A DNA stretch of 64,000 nucleotides, from positions 2,852,001 to 2,916,000 of the forward strand of contig NZ_CP072827.1 of assembly GCF_017916255.1 (NCBI RefSeq). The letters run 5' to 3'. Position numbers and translations under genes: made by a program. Below the pieces are notes generated by a model. That model was not told the origin of the DNA, ran no database searches, and was given only the letters and a program-made list of their open reading frames with translations. Of this stretch, positions 56,168 through 64,000 are shown piece after piece (position 1 is the first letter of the stretch; each line of letters begins with the position of its first letter). Source of the stretch: Streptomyces mobaraensis NBRC 13819 = DSM 40847 (GTDB lineage: Bacteria; Actinomycetota; Actinomycetes; Streptomycetales; Streptomycetaceae).

Positions 56168-57982
56168 CTACCCCGGATAGACCGGCGCCGCCCCGTCCTT
56201 CGCCACCGGCTTCCAGTTGGTGTCCGGCAGCAGCCGCACGATGTCCCCGTCCCGCTCCGCGAGCAGCGCCGTCCCCTGCCCCTCCGGAGCGGCCACACCA
56301 CCGACACCGGTGATGCCCGGCAACGCCGAGACACCGGACAGCGAGCCGTCCGTCTCGATGAACTCCACCTGCTGCAAGCCGCCCTGCTCGTTCCCCGCGA
56401 CCAGCAGCCGACTCCCGCCGGCCCAGGAGACGGCGTCCACCCGCACGAAGTTCGGCGCCACCGACCGCAGACCATCCACCGACAGCCCCGGCCGCCCGTC
56501 ACGGCCCTGCCGCTCCACCCGCCCCAGCCACAGCCCGGAACGGTCCCCCTTGGTCACCACCAGGGCGATCCGCACCCCGTCCGCCGCTATCCGGACCCCG
56601 GTGATCCGGCCGCCGTCGAGCCCTGTCACCGGCACCTCCTCCGGCGCGCCCCTGCCCCCGGGCAGCCGCAGCAGCCGCGGGTGCTCAGGGTCCTGATCGG
56701 CCACCCACAGATCGCCCAGACCGTCCCAGCTGGGCGTGGTCAGCCCGGCCTTGGCACCACCGTGCGACGTCAGCCGCGCCTCGCCCGGCTGCGTCCCGAA
56801 CTCCAGGCCCGCGACGAACAGCGACTGGCCGTTGGCGCTCACCACGGCGGCCAGATGCTCCTCCCGGTCCACCGCCACCGACCCCAACCGCGGCCCGTCC
56901 GCACCGAACGGCCCGGCCACCCGCCGCGCCTCGTCCTCGCCGTCGGCCAACTCGACCACACGACGCCGGTTGTCGAGGAAGTACTGCCGCTGCGACTGCC
57001 CCGCCGTCTGATCGGGGCCGAACTTCCGGGCCCGCTCCCGCTTCAGCGAGCACAGCGTCTCGTCACCGCTCTGCAGCGTCACGCTCTCCACCCGCGCCGA
57101 CTCCTGCGCGGTGTAGAACAACTGCGCCGCCATCCGCTGGCACTGCCGCTCCCCGACCCCGGCCGCCTTGCCGTCGAGACGCACCTTGAGGTTGTTGGCG
57201 TCGTCCATCGACAGCCGCTCGTCCGTCAGCCGCGTCTTCGGCGGAAACGCCGTCGCCGCGACCGGGTCCAGCCACGTCGTCGGCCCGTCGAGCAGCGCCT
57301 TCACCGCGGACGTCACCGTGTCTATGCGCTTGCGCAGGTACACCGGGTCGGCGACGAGCACGTCCCGCCCCTTGCCGGTCGCCCCCGGCCCCAACTCGGC
57401 GAAGTAGTACTTGTTGACCGACCGGTAGATGCGCTGGAAGTCGGGCACGCCGACCACCAGCCCGGGAGGCAGCGCGTCGATGCGCCACTCGCCGTCCTCG
57501 TACGTCAGGTGCACCGACTGCTCGTACGCCCGCGCGTCGGGCTTGTACGCGTGCTTGTCGTCCACCCGAGCGACCTGCTTGCCGGTCAGCTTGACCCGCC
57601 GCGAGGGCACCGCGCCCGGGTCCCGGTCGCGGCCCCCGGGCATCACCTGCACCTGCGGCATCTCCGCGAGCACCGTCGTCGACGCGGCCGGATCCCACTG
57701 CCGCTTGATCGACTTCGTCAGATACATCCGTGCGGTCGCGTAGTCGGGGTCATCGCTGGTCGTGGCCTCCAGGAAGCCCTGCACCAGGTCCGTCGGCTGC
57801 TCGCCCTTGCGCGGCGGCACGCCGTACACCCGCACCTGCGAGTCGGCGTCCGCGCGCTGCGAGGAGTCCACGGCATGCACCTCGCCGCTGTCCGGCATCG
57901 ACGCGCAGCCGGCCAGCAGCAGCCCGGCGACGGCCGCGACCGCGGGCAGCGCCGCGCGCCACCGGTTCCTCCGCCCGCTCAC
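56168..57982 (-). CDS. lpqB: Lipoprotein LpqB, partner of MtrB
   Basis: A 604-residue lipoprotein that in mycobacteria binds the sensor MtrB from outside and adjusts MtrA signalling. The signal sequence is ALPAVAAVAGLLLAGCASMP with a clear lipobox (LAGC). The first half contains the GerMN-like domain (VDDKHAYKPDARAYEQSVHLTYEDGEWRID, RKRIDTVTSAVKALLDGPTTWLDPVAATAFP), the second half a beta-propeller-like repeat region. GTG 57982 overlaps the stop of mtrB (GTGA) with GGAGCGGAGG upstream, so the two are translationally coupled. Confidence 0.95.
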   Translation of the reverse strand: MSGRRNRWRAALPAVAAVAGLLLAGCASMPDSGEVHAVDSSQRADADSQVRVYGVPPRKGEQPTDLVQGFLEATTSDDPDYATARMYLTKSIKRQWDPAASTTVLAEMPQVQVMPGGRDRDPGAVPSRRVKLTGKQVARVDDKHAYKPDARAYEQSVHLTYEDGEWRIDALPPGLVVGVPDFQRIYRSVNKYYFAELGPGATGKGRDVLVADPVYLRKRIDTVTSAVKALLDGPTTWLDPVAATAFPPKTRLTDERLSMDDANNLKVRLDGKAAGVGERQCQRMAAQLFYTAQESARVESVTLQSGDETLCSLKRERARKFGPDQTAGQSQRQYFLDNRRRVVELADGEDEARRVAGPFGADGPRLGSVAVDREEHLAAVVSANGQSLFVAGLEFGTQPGEARLTSHGGAKAGLTTPSWDGLGDLWVADQDPEHPRLLRLPGGRGAPEEVPVTGLDGGRITGVRIAADGVRIALVVTKGDRSGLWLGRVERQGRDGRPGLSVDGLRSVAPNFVRVDAVSWAGGSRLLVAGNEQGGLQQVEFIETDGSLSGVSALPGITGVGGVAAPEGQGTALLAERDGDIVRLLPDTNWKPVAKDGAAPVYPG

Positions 57983-59967
57983 GACCGCCTCCGCTCCTGT
58001 ACGCCCTGGACACCTTGGACGCCTTGGACACCGCCCATCGAACCGTCCCCCGCCGTCCCGCCCGGCCGCGCCACCACCCGCGCCCCGCTGCCCGGCAGCG
58101 CGGTCGGGTCCACGGTCGGCGTCTGCCGCGTCTGCGGCGGTACGGGCGCCCCGCGGCCGGCCACCGCCAACGGCACCCCGGCCTCGTTCACCCCGCGGTT
58201 GCGGCGCGAGTCCGCGGGCTCCAGCGGGATCGGCGAACCGCGCAGCGGCTCCCCCGCCGTACAAGGCAACGTCAACCGGAACTGCGAGCCGCCGCCCGGC
58301 TCGCCCCACGCCTGCAGCCAGCCGCCGTGCAGCCGCGCGTCCTCCACCGCGATGGACAGCCCGAGACCCGTCCCGCCGGTCGTCCGGGCCCGCGCCGGGT
58401 CGGCACGCCAGAACCGGTTGAACACCCGGGTGGCCTCGCCCGGTTTGAGCCCGACGCCGTAGTCCCGGACGGCCACCGCGACCGCCCCGCCGGCCATCGC
58501 CAGCCGGACCACCACGTCCCGTCCCTCACCGTGCTCCACCGCGTTGACGACGAGGTTCCGCAGCACGCGCTCCACCCGCCGGGCGTCCGCCTCCGCGATC
58601 ACCGGCCGTTCGCCGCCCTCGACGAGCAGCCGGCTGCCCTTCCGCTCCGCCAACGGCAGCGCGCCCTCGATCACGCGGTTGACGACGTCCCGCAGATCGA
58701 TCGGCTCGGCCTCCAGGGCCGCGGCGCCCGCGTCGAACCGGCTGATCTCCAGCAGGTCCGCGAGCAGCGACTCGAACCGGTCGAGCTGTCCGAAGAGGAG
58801 CTCCGCCGAACGGGCCGTGACCGGGTCGAAGGTGTCCCTCGCCTCGTGGATGACCTCGGCGGCCATCCGCACGGTCGTCAGCGGCGTCCGCAACTCGTGC
58901 GACACATCGGAGACGAACCGTCTCTGCATCCGCGACAGCTCCTCCAGCTGCTGAATCTTCACCTGGAGGTTCTGCGCCATCTTGTTGAACGACTCGCCCA
59001 GCCGCGCGATGTCGTCCTCACCCGTGACCTTCATCCGCTCCTGGAGCACCCCGGCCGCCAGCCGCTCCGAGATGCTGGCCGCCATCCGCACCGGCGTGAC
59101 GATCTGCCGCACCACCAGCCACGCGATGGCCCCCAGCAGGACCACCAGGAACACCCCGGCGGTCGCCAGCGTCCCCTTCACCAGGCTCAGCGACTTCTCC
59201 TCCTGCGTAAACGGGAAGAGGTAATACAGCTGATACGGCTTACCGCTGATGTCGTAGAGACGCTTGCCGACGACGAGCGCGGGCTCCCCCTCGTCGGAAC
59301 CGCTGCGCCGGATCGACGTGGGCTCCTCGAAGGCCCCCTGCTTCTCCAGCCGCTTGCGCAACTCCTGCGGCACGCTGCGCTCGGGATCGATGTCCCCGGA
59401 GGCCCGCGGTCCGCGCGTCCCCACGTGCGCCCCGTCGGAACCGCCGTCGCTCAGCGCGACGACGTAGTAGACACCCTGGCCACCACTGGCGAGCTGCTGG
59501 ACGAGACCGGTGAGCCAGGCGCCGGGGTCCGGGGACCTGCCGCCCGTCTGCGGCGTGTCCTGGGCCCGCCCGTCCGCACCGGTCGCCCCGGCGTCGGCGG
59601 CGTCCCTGGCGGCCTTGAAGCCGCCCTCGGCCTGGCTCTGCGCCGCGTTCCGCTTGGCCTCCAGCAGACCGTTGCGCACCTGGCCGATCACCACGATGCC
59701 CAGCAGAAGCACCACACCCAGGGACATCAGCAGCGTGGTGGCGACCACCCGCAACTGGATGTTCCGCAGCCACAGCCGCATCACCGGCAGCAGCGGCCGG
59801 CGCACCCAGCGCGCGTAGAGGCGCAGCACCGGATGGACGGGCGCGGTCGCCGCCCCGTCGGGAAGCAGCCGGCCGGCCCGCCAGAGCCGCCGGAAGAGAG
59901 ATACCCCGCCCGCCACCTCGGCGGGCCGCCCCGCGCCCCGCTCCGGAGCGGCACCGCCGTCCGTCAT
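57979..59967 (-). CDS. mtrB: Sensor histidine kinase MtrB
   Basis: The 662-residue membrane kinase of the MtrAB system, which links cell division, wall metabolism and development. A membrane helix is at about 74-94, an outer sensor domain of about 170 residues follows, and a second helix is at about 267-287. Then come HAMP (TPVRMAASISERLAAGVLQE), the phospho-accepting H357 in FVSDVSHELRTPLTTVRM, and the ATPase motifs LRNLVVNAVEHGEG, VRDYGVGL and GGTGLGLSIAVEDARLHGG. The extra C-terminal 90 residues are disordered and end with four GVQ repeats. It starts one base after the mtrA stop. Confidence 0.96.
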   Translation of the reverse strand: MTDGGAAPERGAGRPAEVAGGVSLFRRLWRAGRLLPDGAATAPVHPVLRLYARWVRRPLLPVMRLWLRNIQLRVVATTLLMSLGVVLLLGIVVIGQVRNGLLEAKRNAAQSQAEGGFKAARDAADAGATGADGRAQDTPQTGGRSPDPGAWLTGLVQQLASGGQGVYYVVALSDGGSDGAHVGTRGPRASGDIDPERSVPQELRKRLEKQGAFEEPTSIRRSGSDEGEPALVVGKRLYDISGKPYQLYYLFPFTQEEKSLSLVKGTLATAGVFLVVLLGAIAWLVVRQIVTPVRMAASISERLAAGVLQERMKVTGEDDIARLGESFNKMAQNLQVKIQQLEELSRMQRRFVSDVSHELRTPLTTVRMAAEVIHEARDTFDPVTARSAELLFGQLDRFESLLADLLEISRFDAGAAALEAEPIDLRDVVNRVIEGALPLAERKGSRLLVEGGERPVIAEADARRVERVLRNLVVNAVEHGEGRDVVVRLAMAGGAVAVAVRDYGVGLKPGEATRVFNRFWRADPARARTTGGTGLGLSIAVEDARLHGGWLQAWGEPGGGSQFRLTLPCTAGEPLRGSPIPLEPADSRRNRGVNEAGVPLAVAGRGAPVPPQTRQTPTVDPTALPGSGARVVARPGGTAGDGSMGGVQGVQGVQGVQERRRS
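57997..58032 (-). repeat. Four 9-bp repeats encoding GVQ at the MtrB C terminus
   Basis: Four consecutive 9-bp units (CTGTACGCC, CTGGACACC, TTGGACGCC, TTGGACACC on the plus strand) near the end of mtrB. The copies differ at one to three positions. Confidence 0.85.
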
Positions 59968-59968
59968 G

Positions 59969-60646
59969 TCAGCTCGGCCCGGCCTTGTAGCCGACGCCCC
60001 GCACGGTCACCACGATCTCCGGGCGCTCCGGGTCCTTCTCGACCTTCGAGCGCAGTCGCTGCACGTGCACATTGACCAGCCGGGTGTCGGCCGCGTGCCG
60101 GTAGCCCCACACCTGCTCCAGGAGCACCTCGCGCGTGAACACCTGCCACGGCTTCCGGGCCAGCGCCACCAGCAGGTCGAACTCCAGCGGCGTCAGCGCG
60201 ATCGCCTGTCCGTCCCGCTTCACGGAGTGGCCCGCCACGTCGATGACGAGGTCGCCGATGGTCAGCTGCTCGGGAGCCGGCTCCTCCGATCTCCGCAGCC
60301 GGGCCCTGATCCGGGCCACCAGCTCCTTCGGCTTGAACGGCTTGACGATGTAGTCGTCCGCCCCGGACTCCAGACCGACCACCACATCGACGGTGTCGCT
60401 CTTCGCCGTCAGCATGACGATCGGCACGCCGGACTCGGCACGGATCAGCCGGCACACCTCGATACCGTCCCGGCCGGGCAGCATCAGATCAAGCAAAACA
60501 AGATCGGGTTTGGCCTCGCGAAAAGCGGCGAGTGCCTTGTCACCGTCGGCTACGAACGACGGCTCGAAACCCTCACCACGAAGCACAATTCCGAGCATCT
60601 CGGCCAGTGCGGTGTCGTCGTCGACGACAAGGACGCGTCCCTTCAT
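59969..60646 (-). CDS. mtrA: Response regulator MtrA
   Basis: The 225-residue DNA-binding partner of MtrB, a global regulator of development and cell-wall genes in Streptomyces. The receiver begins RVLVVDDDTALAEMLGIVL, the phosphorylated residue is D53 (LVLLDLMLPG), and the switch residues are in VMLTAKS and YIVKPFKPKEL. The OmpR-type winged helix is LTPLEFDLLVALARKPWQVFTREVLLEQVWGYRHAADTRLVNVHVQRLRSKVE. Its ATG overlaps the stop codon of mtnA (ATGA) and no separate ribosome binding site stands out, so it is coupled to mtnA translation. Confidence 0.97.
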   Translation of the reverse strand: MKGRVLVVDDDTALAEMLGIVLRGEGFEPSFVADGDKALAAFREAKPDLVLLDLMLPGRDGIEVCRLIRAESGVPIVMLTAKSDTVDVVVGLESGADDYIVKPFKPKELVARIRARLRRSEEPAPEQLTIGDLVIDVAGHSVKRDGQAIALTPLEFDLLVALARKPWQVFTREVLLEQVWGYRHAADTRLVNVHVQRLRSKVEKDPERPEIVVTVRGVGYKAGPS

Positions 60647-61800
60647 ATCGACATCATCCCATTACCCGATCGTGACCTGTCACACAGCTCCGCCAGACCG
60701 GCCTTCGTCACGGGGGAAACAACCCCGTTTTCCGTGACAATCGCGGTCATCAACTCGGGCGGTGTGATGTCGAACGCAGGGTTGTACGCCTGCGCTCCCA
60801 GCGGCGCCACCGGCACTCCCGCACCCGTTCCCGCACCCGCCGCCTGCGGCGGGACGGGGATTTCGGTGACCTCGTGGCCGGGCCGCTGCTCCACTTCGAT
60901 ATCCGCGCCGCCTTCCGAGCCGAGATCCACCGTCGTGCTCGGCGCCACCACCACGAACGGGATGTGGTGGTACCGGGCCAGCACGGCGAGCGGATAGCTG
61001 CCCACCTTGTTGGCCACCGAACCGTCCGCCGCGATCCGGTCCGCGCCCACGAGGACGGCGTCCACCTCCCCGGCGGCGAACAGCGAGCCGGCGGCGCTGT
61101 CCGTCAGCACCGTGTACGCCATCCCGGCGCGCGCCGCCTCGTACGCGGTCAGCCGCGCGCCCTGGAGCAGCGGACGCGTCTCGTCCACCCAGAGCCGCCG
61201 CAGCCGCCCGGCGCCGTGCAGGGCCCCGGCGACGGCGAACGCCGTCCCCTGGCCGCCGGAGACCAGCGCTCCGGTGTTGCAGTGGGTCAGGATGCGGTAG
61301 CCACCGCCCGGCAGCAGCTCCTCGAGGAGCGCCACCCCGTGCTCGGCCATCCGGGCACTGGCCTCCGCGTCCTCCCGGTGCACCGCCCGCGCCTCCGCGA
61401 GCGCCGCCGCGGCGGCGGCCCGCCCGTCGCCCCCGCCCTTCCGGACCGCCGCCCGATGGGCGTCGCGCACCCTGGCGACGCCGTACGCGAGGTTGACCGC
61501 GGTGGGACGGGCCCGGGCCAGCATCTCGGCGGCCTCCTCCACATCGAACCCGCGCACCGCCGCCAGCGCCACACCGTACGCACCCGCCACACCCAGCAAC
61601 GGGGCCCCACGGACCGCGAGCGTCTGGATGGCGTCGACGAGGGCCGGCACATCCGTACAGACCAGCTCCACTTCCTCGGCGGGCAGGCGCCGCTGGTCCA
61701 GGAGGACGATCACGGGCCCTTCCGGTGGTTCCTCCCAGCGGAGGGGCGAGACGGCGGAAAGAGCAGCGGCATCCGAAGGTCGCGCGTACTGATCGGCCAT
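60643..61800 (-). CDS. mtnA: S-methyl-5-thioribose-1-phosphate isomerase
   Basis: A 385-residue enzyme of the methionine salvage pathway; it turns methylthioribose-1-phosphate into methylthioribulose-1-phosphate. It belongs to the eIF2B-like family: QTLAVRGAPLLGVAGAYGVALA, RPTAVNLAYGVARV, the catalytic cysteine in ILTHCNTGALVSGGQGTAFAV, and the catalytic aspartate in VLVGADRIAADGSVANKVGSY. A Gly/Ala/Pro-rich insertion of about 20 residues near the C terminus is not usual. It is the first gene of the mtnA-mtrA-mtrB-lpqB run, joined to mtrA by an ATGA overlap. Confidence 0.95.
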   Translation of the reverse strand: MADQYARPSDAAALSAVSPLRWEEPPEGPVIVLLDQRRLPAEEVELVCTDVPALVDAIQTLAVRGAPLLGVAGAYGVALAAVRGFDVEEAAEMLARARPTAVNLAYGVARVRDAHRAAVRKGGGDGRAAAAAALAEARAVHREDAEASARMAEHGVALLEELLPGGGYRILTHCNTGALVSGGQGTAFAVAGALHGAGRLRRLWVDETRPLLQGARLTAYEAARAGMAYTVLTDSAAGSLFAAGEVDAVLVGADRIAADGSVANKVGSYPLAVLARYHHIPFVVVAPSTTVDLGSEGGADIEVEQRPGHEVTEIPVPPQAAGAGTGAGVPVAPLGAQAYNPAFDITPPELMTAIVTENGVVSPVTKAGLAELCDRSRSGNGMMSI

Positions 61801-62021
61801 TCACCCAGTCTGCCCCGTCCCGGGGTGACTATTGAAGGTCCTCTCGCTTCTCTCCCCCTTATGAGGCCGGGGGCGCCGACGGGGGTCCCGAAAGACCCGC
61901 CGTACGCCCCTCCGCCAAAGCGCCTGCGCGGGCTCGGAGCGCCCCGACGCCCCCGTGACACGATGTCCGGGTACGGCTCGGACGCCGCACCGGCACGCGG
62001 GCCCAGAAGGAGCGACAGACC

Positions 62022-63080
62022 ATGAACGACTCTCCGGGCCGGAACTCGCCCGGACCCCTACCGCCCGGCCCTCCCGGCCCCCCGCCGCCTCCTGACCGGC
62101 AGAACGGCCCGGGCTGGGGCCAACGGCCCTGGGCACCTTTCCCCAACGCGCCACAGCCCGGTGTGGTCCCGCTGCGCCCGCTCGGCTTGGGCGAGATCCT
62201 CCAGGGTTCGTTCCGGACCCTGTCCCGGTACTGGCGGACGGTGCTGCCGGTCTCCTTCGGCATCGCCCTGGTCACGCAGGCCGTGACACCGGTGGTGACC
62301 GGCCTGTGGCTGAAGGACAGCCCGGCCCTGGACGACGCGCGCGACGACATCAGTGCCCGTGAGGCGCTGGACCTTTTGAAGGACGGCCTCGCGGCCCTGG
62401 GACTCACCACGGCGGCCGGCCTGGTCGGGTCGATCCTCGCCTCGTCGATCCTGACGGTCGTGGTCAGCCGCGCCGTTCTCGGACGCCCCGTCAGCGCGGC
62501 GGAGGCATGGCGCGACGCCCGCCCTCAACTGGCGCGCATGGCAGGGCTGCTGTGCCTGATCCCGCTGCTGCTCTTCGGTGCACTTGCCGTGGGAACGGCC
62601 CCCGGCCTGCTCCTTTTCGCCGCCGGAGCGGAATCCGCCGGCATCGCCCTCGCCCTGGTGGGCTCGCTGGCCGGACTGGTCGCCATGACGTGGCTCTGGA
62701 TCCGCTACTCTCTCGCGGCGCCGGCCCTGATGCTGGAAAAGCAGGGCGTGATCGAGTCCATGCGGCGGAGCGCGAAGCTGGTCCGGGGAGTTTGGTGGCG
62801 CATTCTCGGAGCGCAGATGGTCACTGTGCTGGTCATATCCGCGATCGCCATGGTCGTGCAGATTCCGGTCAGCGTCATCGAATTGATCGCTACTGGTGAT
62901 CTTGATTCCGACACGTCCACCACCTGGCCGGCCCTGATCATTAATGGTGTCGGAGCCGTCATCAGTTCAACGGTCGCCCTGCCGTTTATGGCCGGAGTAA
63001 CAGCGTTGCTTTATACGGACCAGCGGATTCGCCGCGAGTCGCTGGACGTGGAACTCATCCGCGCGACGAACTCCGGCTGA
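62022..63080 (+). CDS. Multi-pass membrane protein of unknown function
   Basis: A 352-residue protein. The first 45 residues are rich in Pro and Gly and probably face the cytoplasm. Then LRPLGLGEILQGSFRTLSRYWRTVLPVSFGIALV begins a membrane region of about six helices, with a conserved-looking loop ALMLEKQGVIESMRRSAKLVRGVWWRILG between helices 4 and 5. The pattern (LxxLGEIL start, RSxxLVRGxWWR) resembles the glycerophosphodiester phosphodiesterase membrane-domain family common in actinobacteria. No catalytic domain is attached. GGAG precedes ATG 62022. It is divergent from mtnA. Confidence 0.75.
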   Translation: MNDSPGRNSPGPLPPGPPGPPPPPDRQNGPGWGQRPWAPFPNAPQPGVVPLRPLGLGEILQGSFRTLSRYWRTVLPVSFGIALVTQAVTPVVTGLWLKDSPALDDARDDISAREALDLLKDGLAALGLTTAAGLVGSILASSILTVVVSRAVLGRPVSAAEAWRDARPQLARMAGLLCLIPLLLFGALAVGTAPGLLLFAAGAESAGIALALVGSLAGLVAMTWLWIRYSLAAPALMLEKQGVIESMRRSAKLVRGVWWRILGAQMVTVLVISAIAMVVQIPVSVIELIATGDLDSDTSTTWPALIINGVGAVISSTVALPFMAGVTALLYTDQRIRRESLDVELIRATNSG

Positions 63081-63213
63081 CCCACCTCTCTCCACCGCAT
63101 GTCGGCCGCCCGGGGGCGCGAAAGCGCCCTCGGGGGCAGGGAGGATCCAGGGCAGGGAGGATCCTGAGGGCGGAGGGGATGTGCGGATGGGAAATACAAG
63201 TCGCGTAAACGCA

Positions 63214-63258
63214 AGTAAGCCCTGGCAGGGAGCGATGCTCCCTACCAGGGCTTACTTG
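63214..63258 (-). terminator. rrn operon terminator
   Basis: A 21-bp inverted repeat with one mismatch (63214-63234 with 63238-63258, loop GAT), eight bp after the 3' end of 5S rRNA on the minus strand. It should end the rRNA transcript. Confidence 0.85.
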
Positions 63259-63266
63259 TAATTTTA

Positions 63267-63385
63267 GTTCGGCGGCGTCCTACTCTCCCACACGGTCCCC
63301 CATGCAGTACCATCGGCGCTGAAAGGCTTAGCTTCCGGGTTCGGAATGTAACCGGGCGTTTCCCTAACGCTATGACCACCGAAAC
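63267..63385 (-). rRNA. rrf: 5S ribosomal RNA
   Basis: The 119-nt minus-strand sequence starts GUUUCGGUGGUCAUAGCG and ends AGGACGCCGCCGAAC; the two ends pair. Internal landmarks such as CCCGGUUACAUUCCGAACCC and GAAGCUAAGCC are those of Streptomyces 5S rRNA. Confidence 0.97.
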
Positions 63386-63460
63386 ACTATGAAACATATC
63401 AACAACCGGCATATTGGTTGTTCGTGGTTTCAGAACCAACACAGTGGACGCGAGCAACTG

Positions 63461-64000
<540 letters not shown>

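Overview
The window is high-GC chromosomal DNA of a Streptomyces or close relative. Supporting signs are codon use with G/C at third positions, GTG and TTG starts, a tmRNA tag ending ALAA, the mtnA-mtrA-mtrB-lpqB run, a long hibernation factor, and a gene order resembling what I remember of S. coelicolor around prfB, pkaA/pkaB, secA, mtrAB and an rrn operon. Gene names rest on motifs read in the sequence; no database search was made. CDS coordinates include the stop codon.

Left part (1-12.3 kb), mostly minus strand: a partial HelD-like helicase, a CGNR zinc-finger protein, a LysR regulator, a repeat-built surface protein, ssrA (tmRNA) with its terminator and a sigma-R-type promoter, smpB, an S41 protease, ftsX, ftsE, a small zinc-ribbon membrane protein on the plus strand, a proline-rich cell-wall protein with an LAQTG sorting motif, and prfB. 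Next (12.4-22.7 kb) come two Ser/Thr kinases (pkaB, pkaA) divergent from a 2043-residue protein with an N-terminal FHA domain and a C-terminal EccC/FtsK-like ATPase. The two ends of that protein are joined by about 1100 low-complexity residues containing 26 perfect copies of a 9-bp unit. A 25-bp tandem repeat follows in non-coding DNA.

Middle part (23.5-40.3 kb): a three-gene sugar ABC importer without its own ATPase, whose first permease carries an extra extracytoplasmic domain. After it lies a cell-surface glycopolymer region: three membrane sugar transferases, three GT2/GT4 glycosyltransferases (one fused to a TagF-like glycerophosphotransferase), a polyprenyl-phosphate mannose synthase, a nucleotidyltransferase and a GtrA flippase-like protein. 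Together these suggest activated sugar, lipid-linked donor, and decoration of a phosphate-containing wall polymer.

Right part (40.4-64 kb): the large NAD-glutamate dehydrogenase, a HAD phosphatase, a DUF6912-like protein, an Rv3235-like protein convergent with secA, a GNAT acetyltransferase, a YcaQ/AlkX-like DNA glycosylase, a NarL-type response regulator with a duplicated fragment of its own 3' end beside it, hpf, comF, the mtnA-mtrA-mtrB-lpqB unit with stop/start overlaps, a membrane protein, and the 5S and 3' part of the 23S rRNA.

The strongest regulatory observations are two near-perfect PafBC-type DNA-damage promoters (TTGTCAGTG-N8-TANNNT), each exactly six bases before an ATG, which implies leaderless mRNAs for the YcaQ-like glycosylase and the HAD phosphatase. 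No CRISPR array, insertion sequence, phage or tRNA gene was seen.
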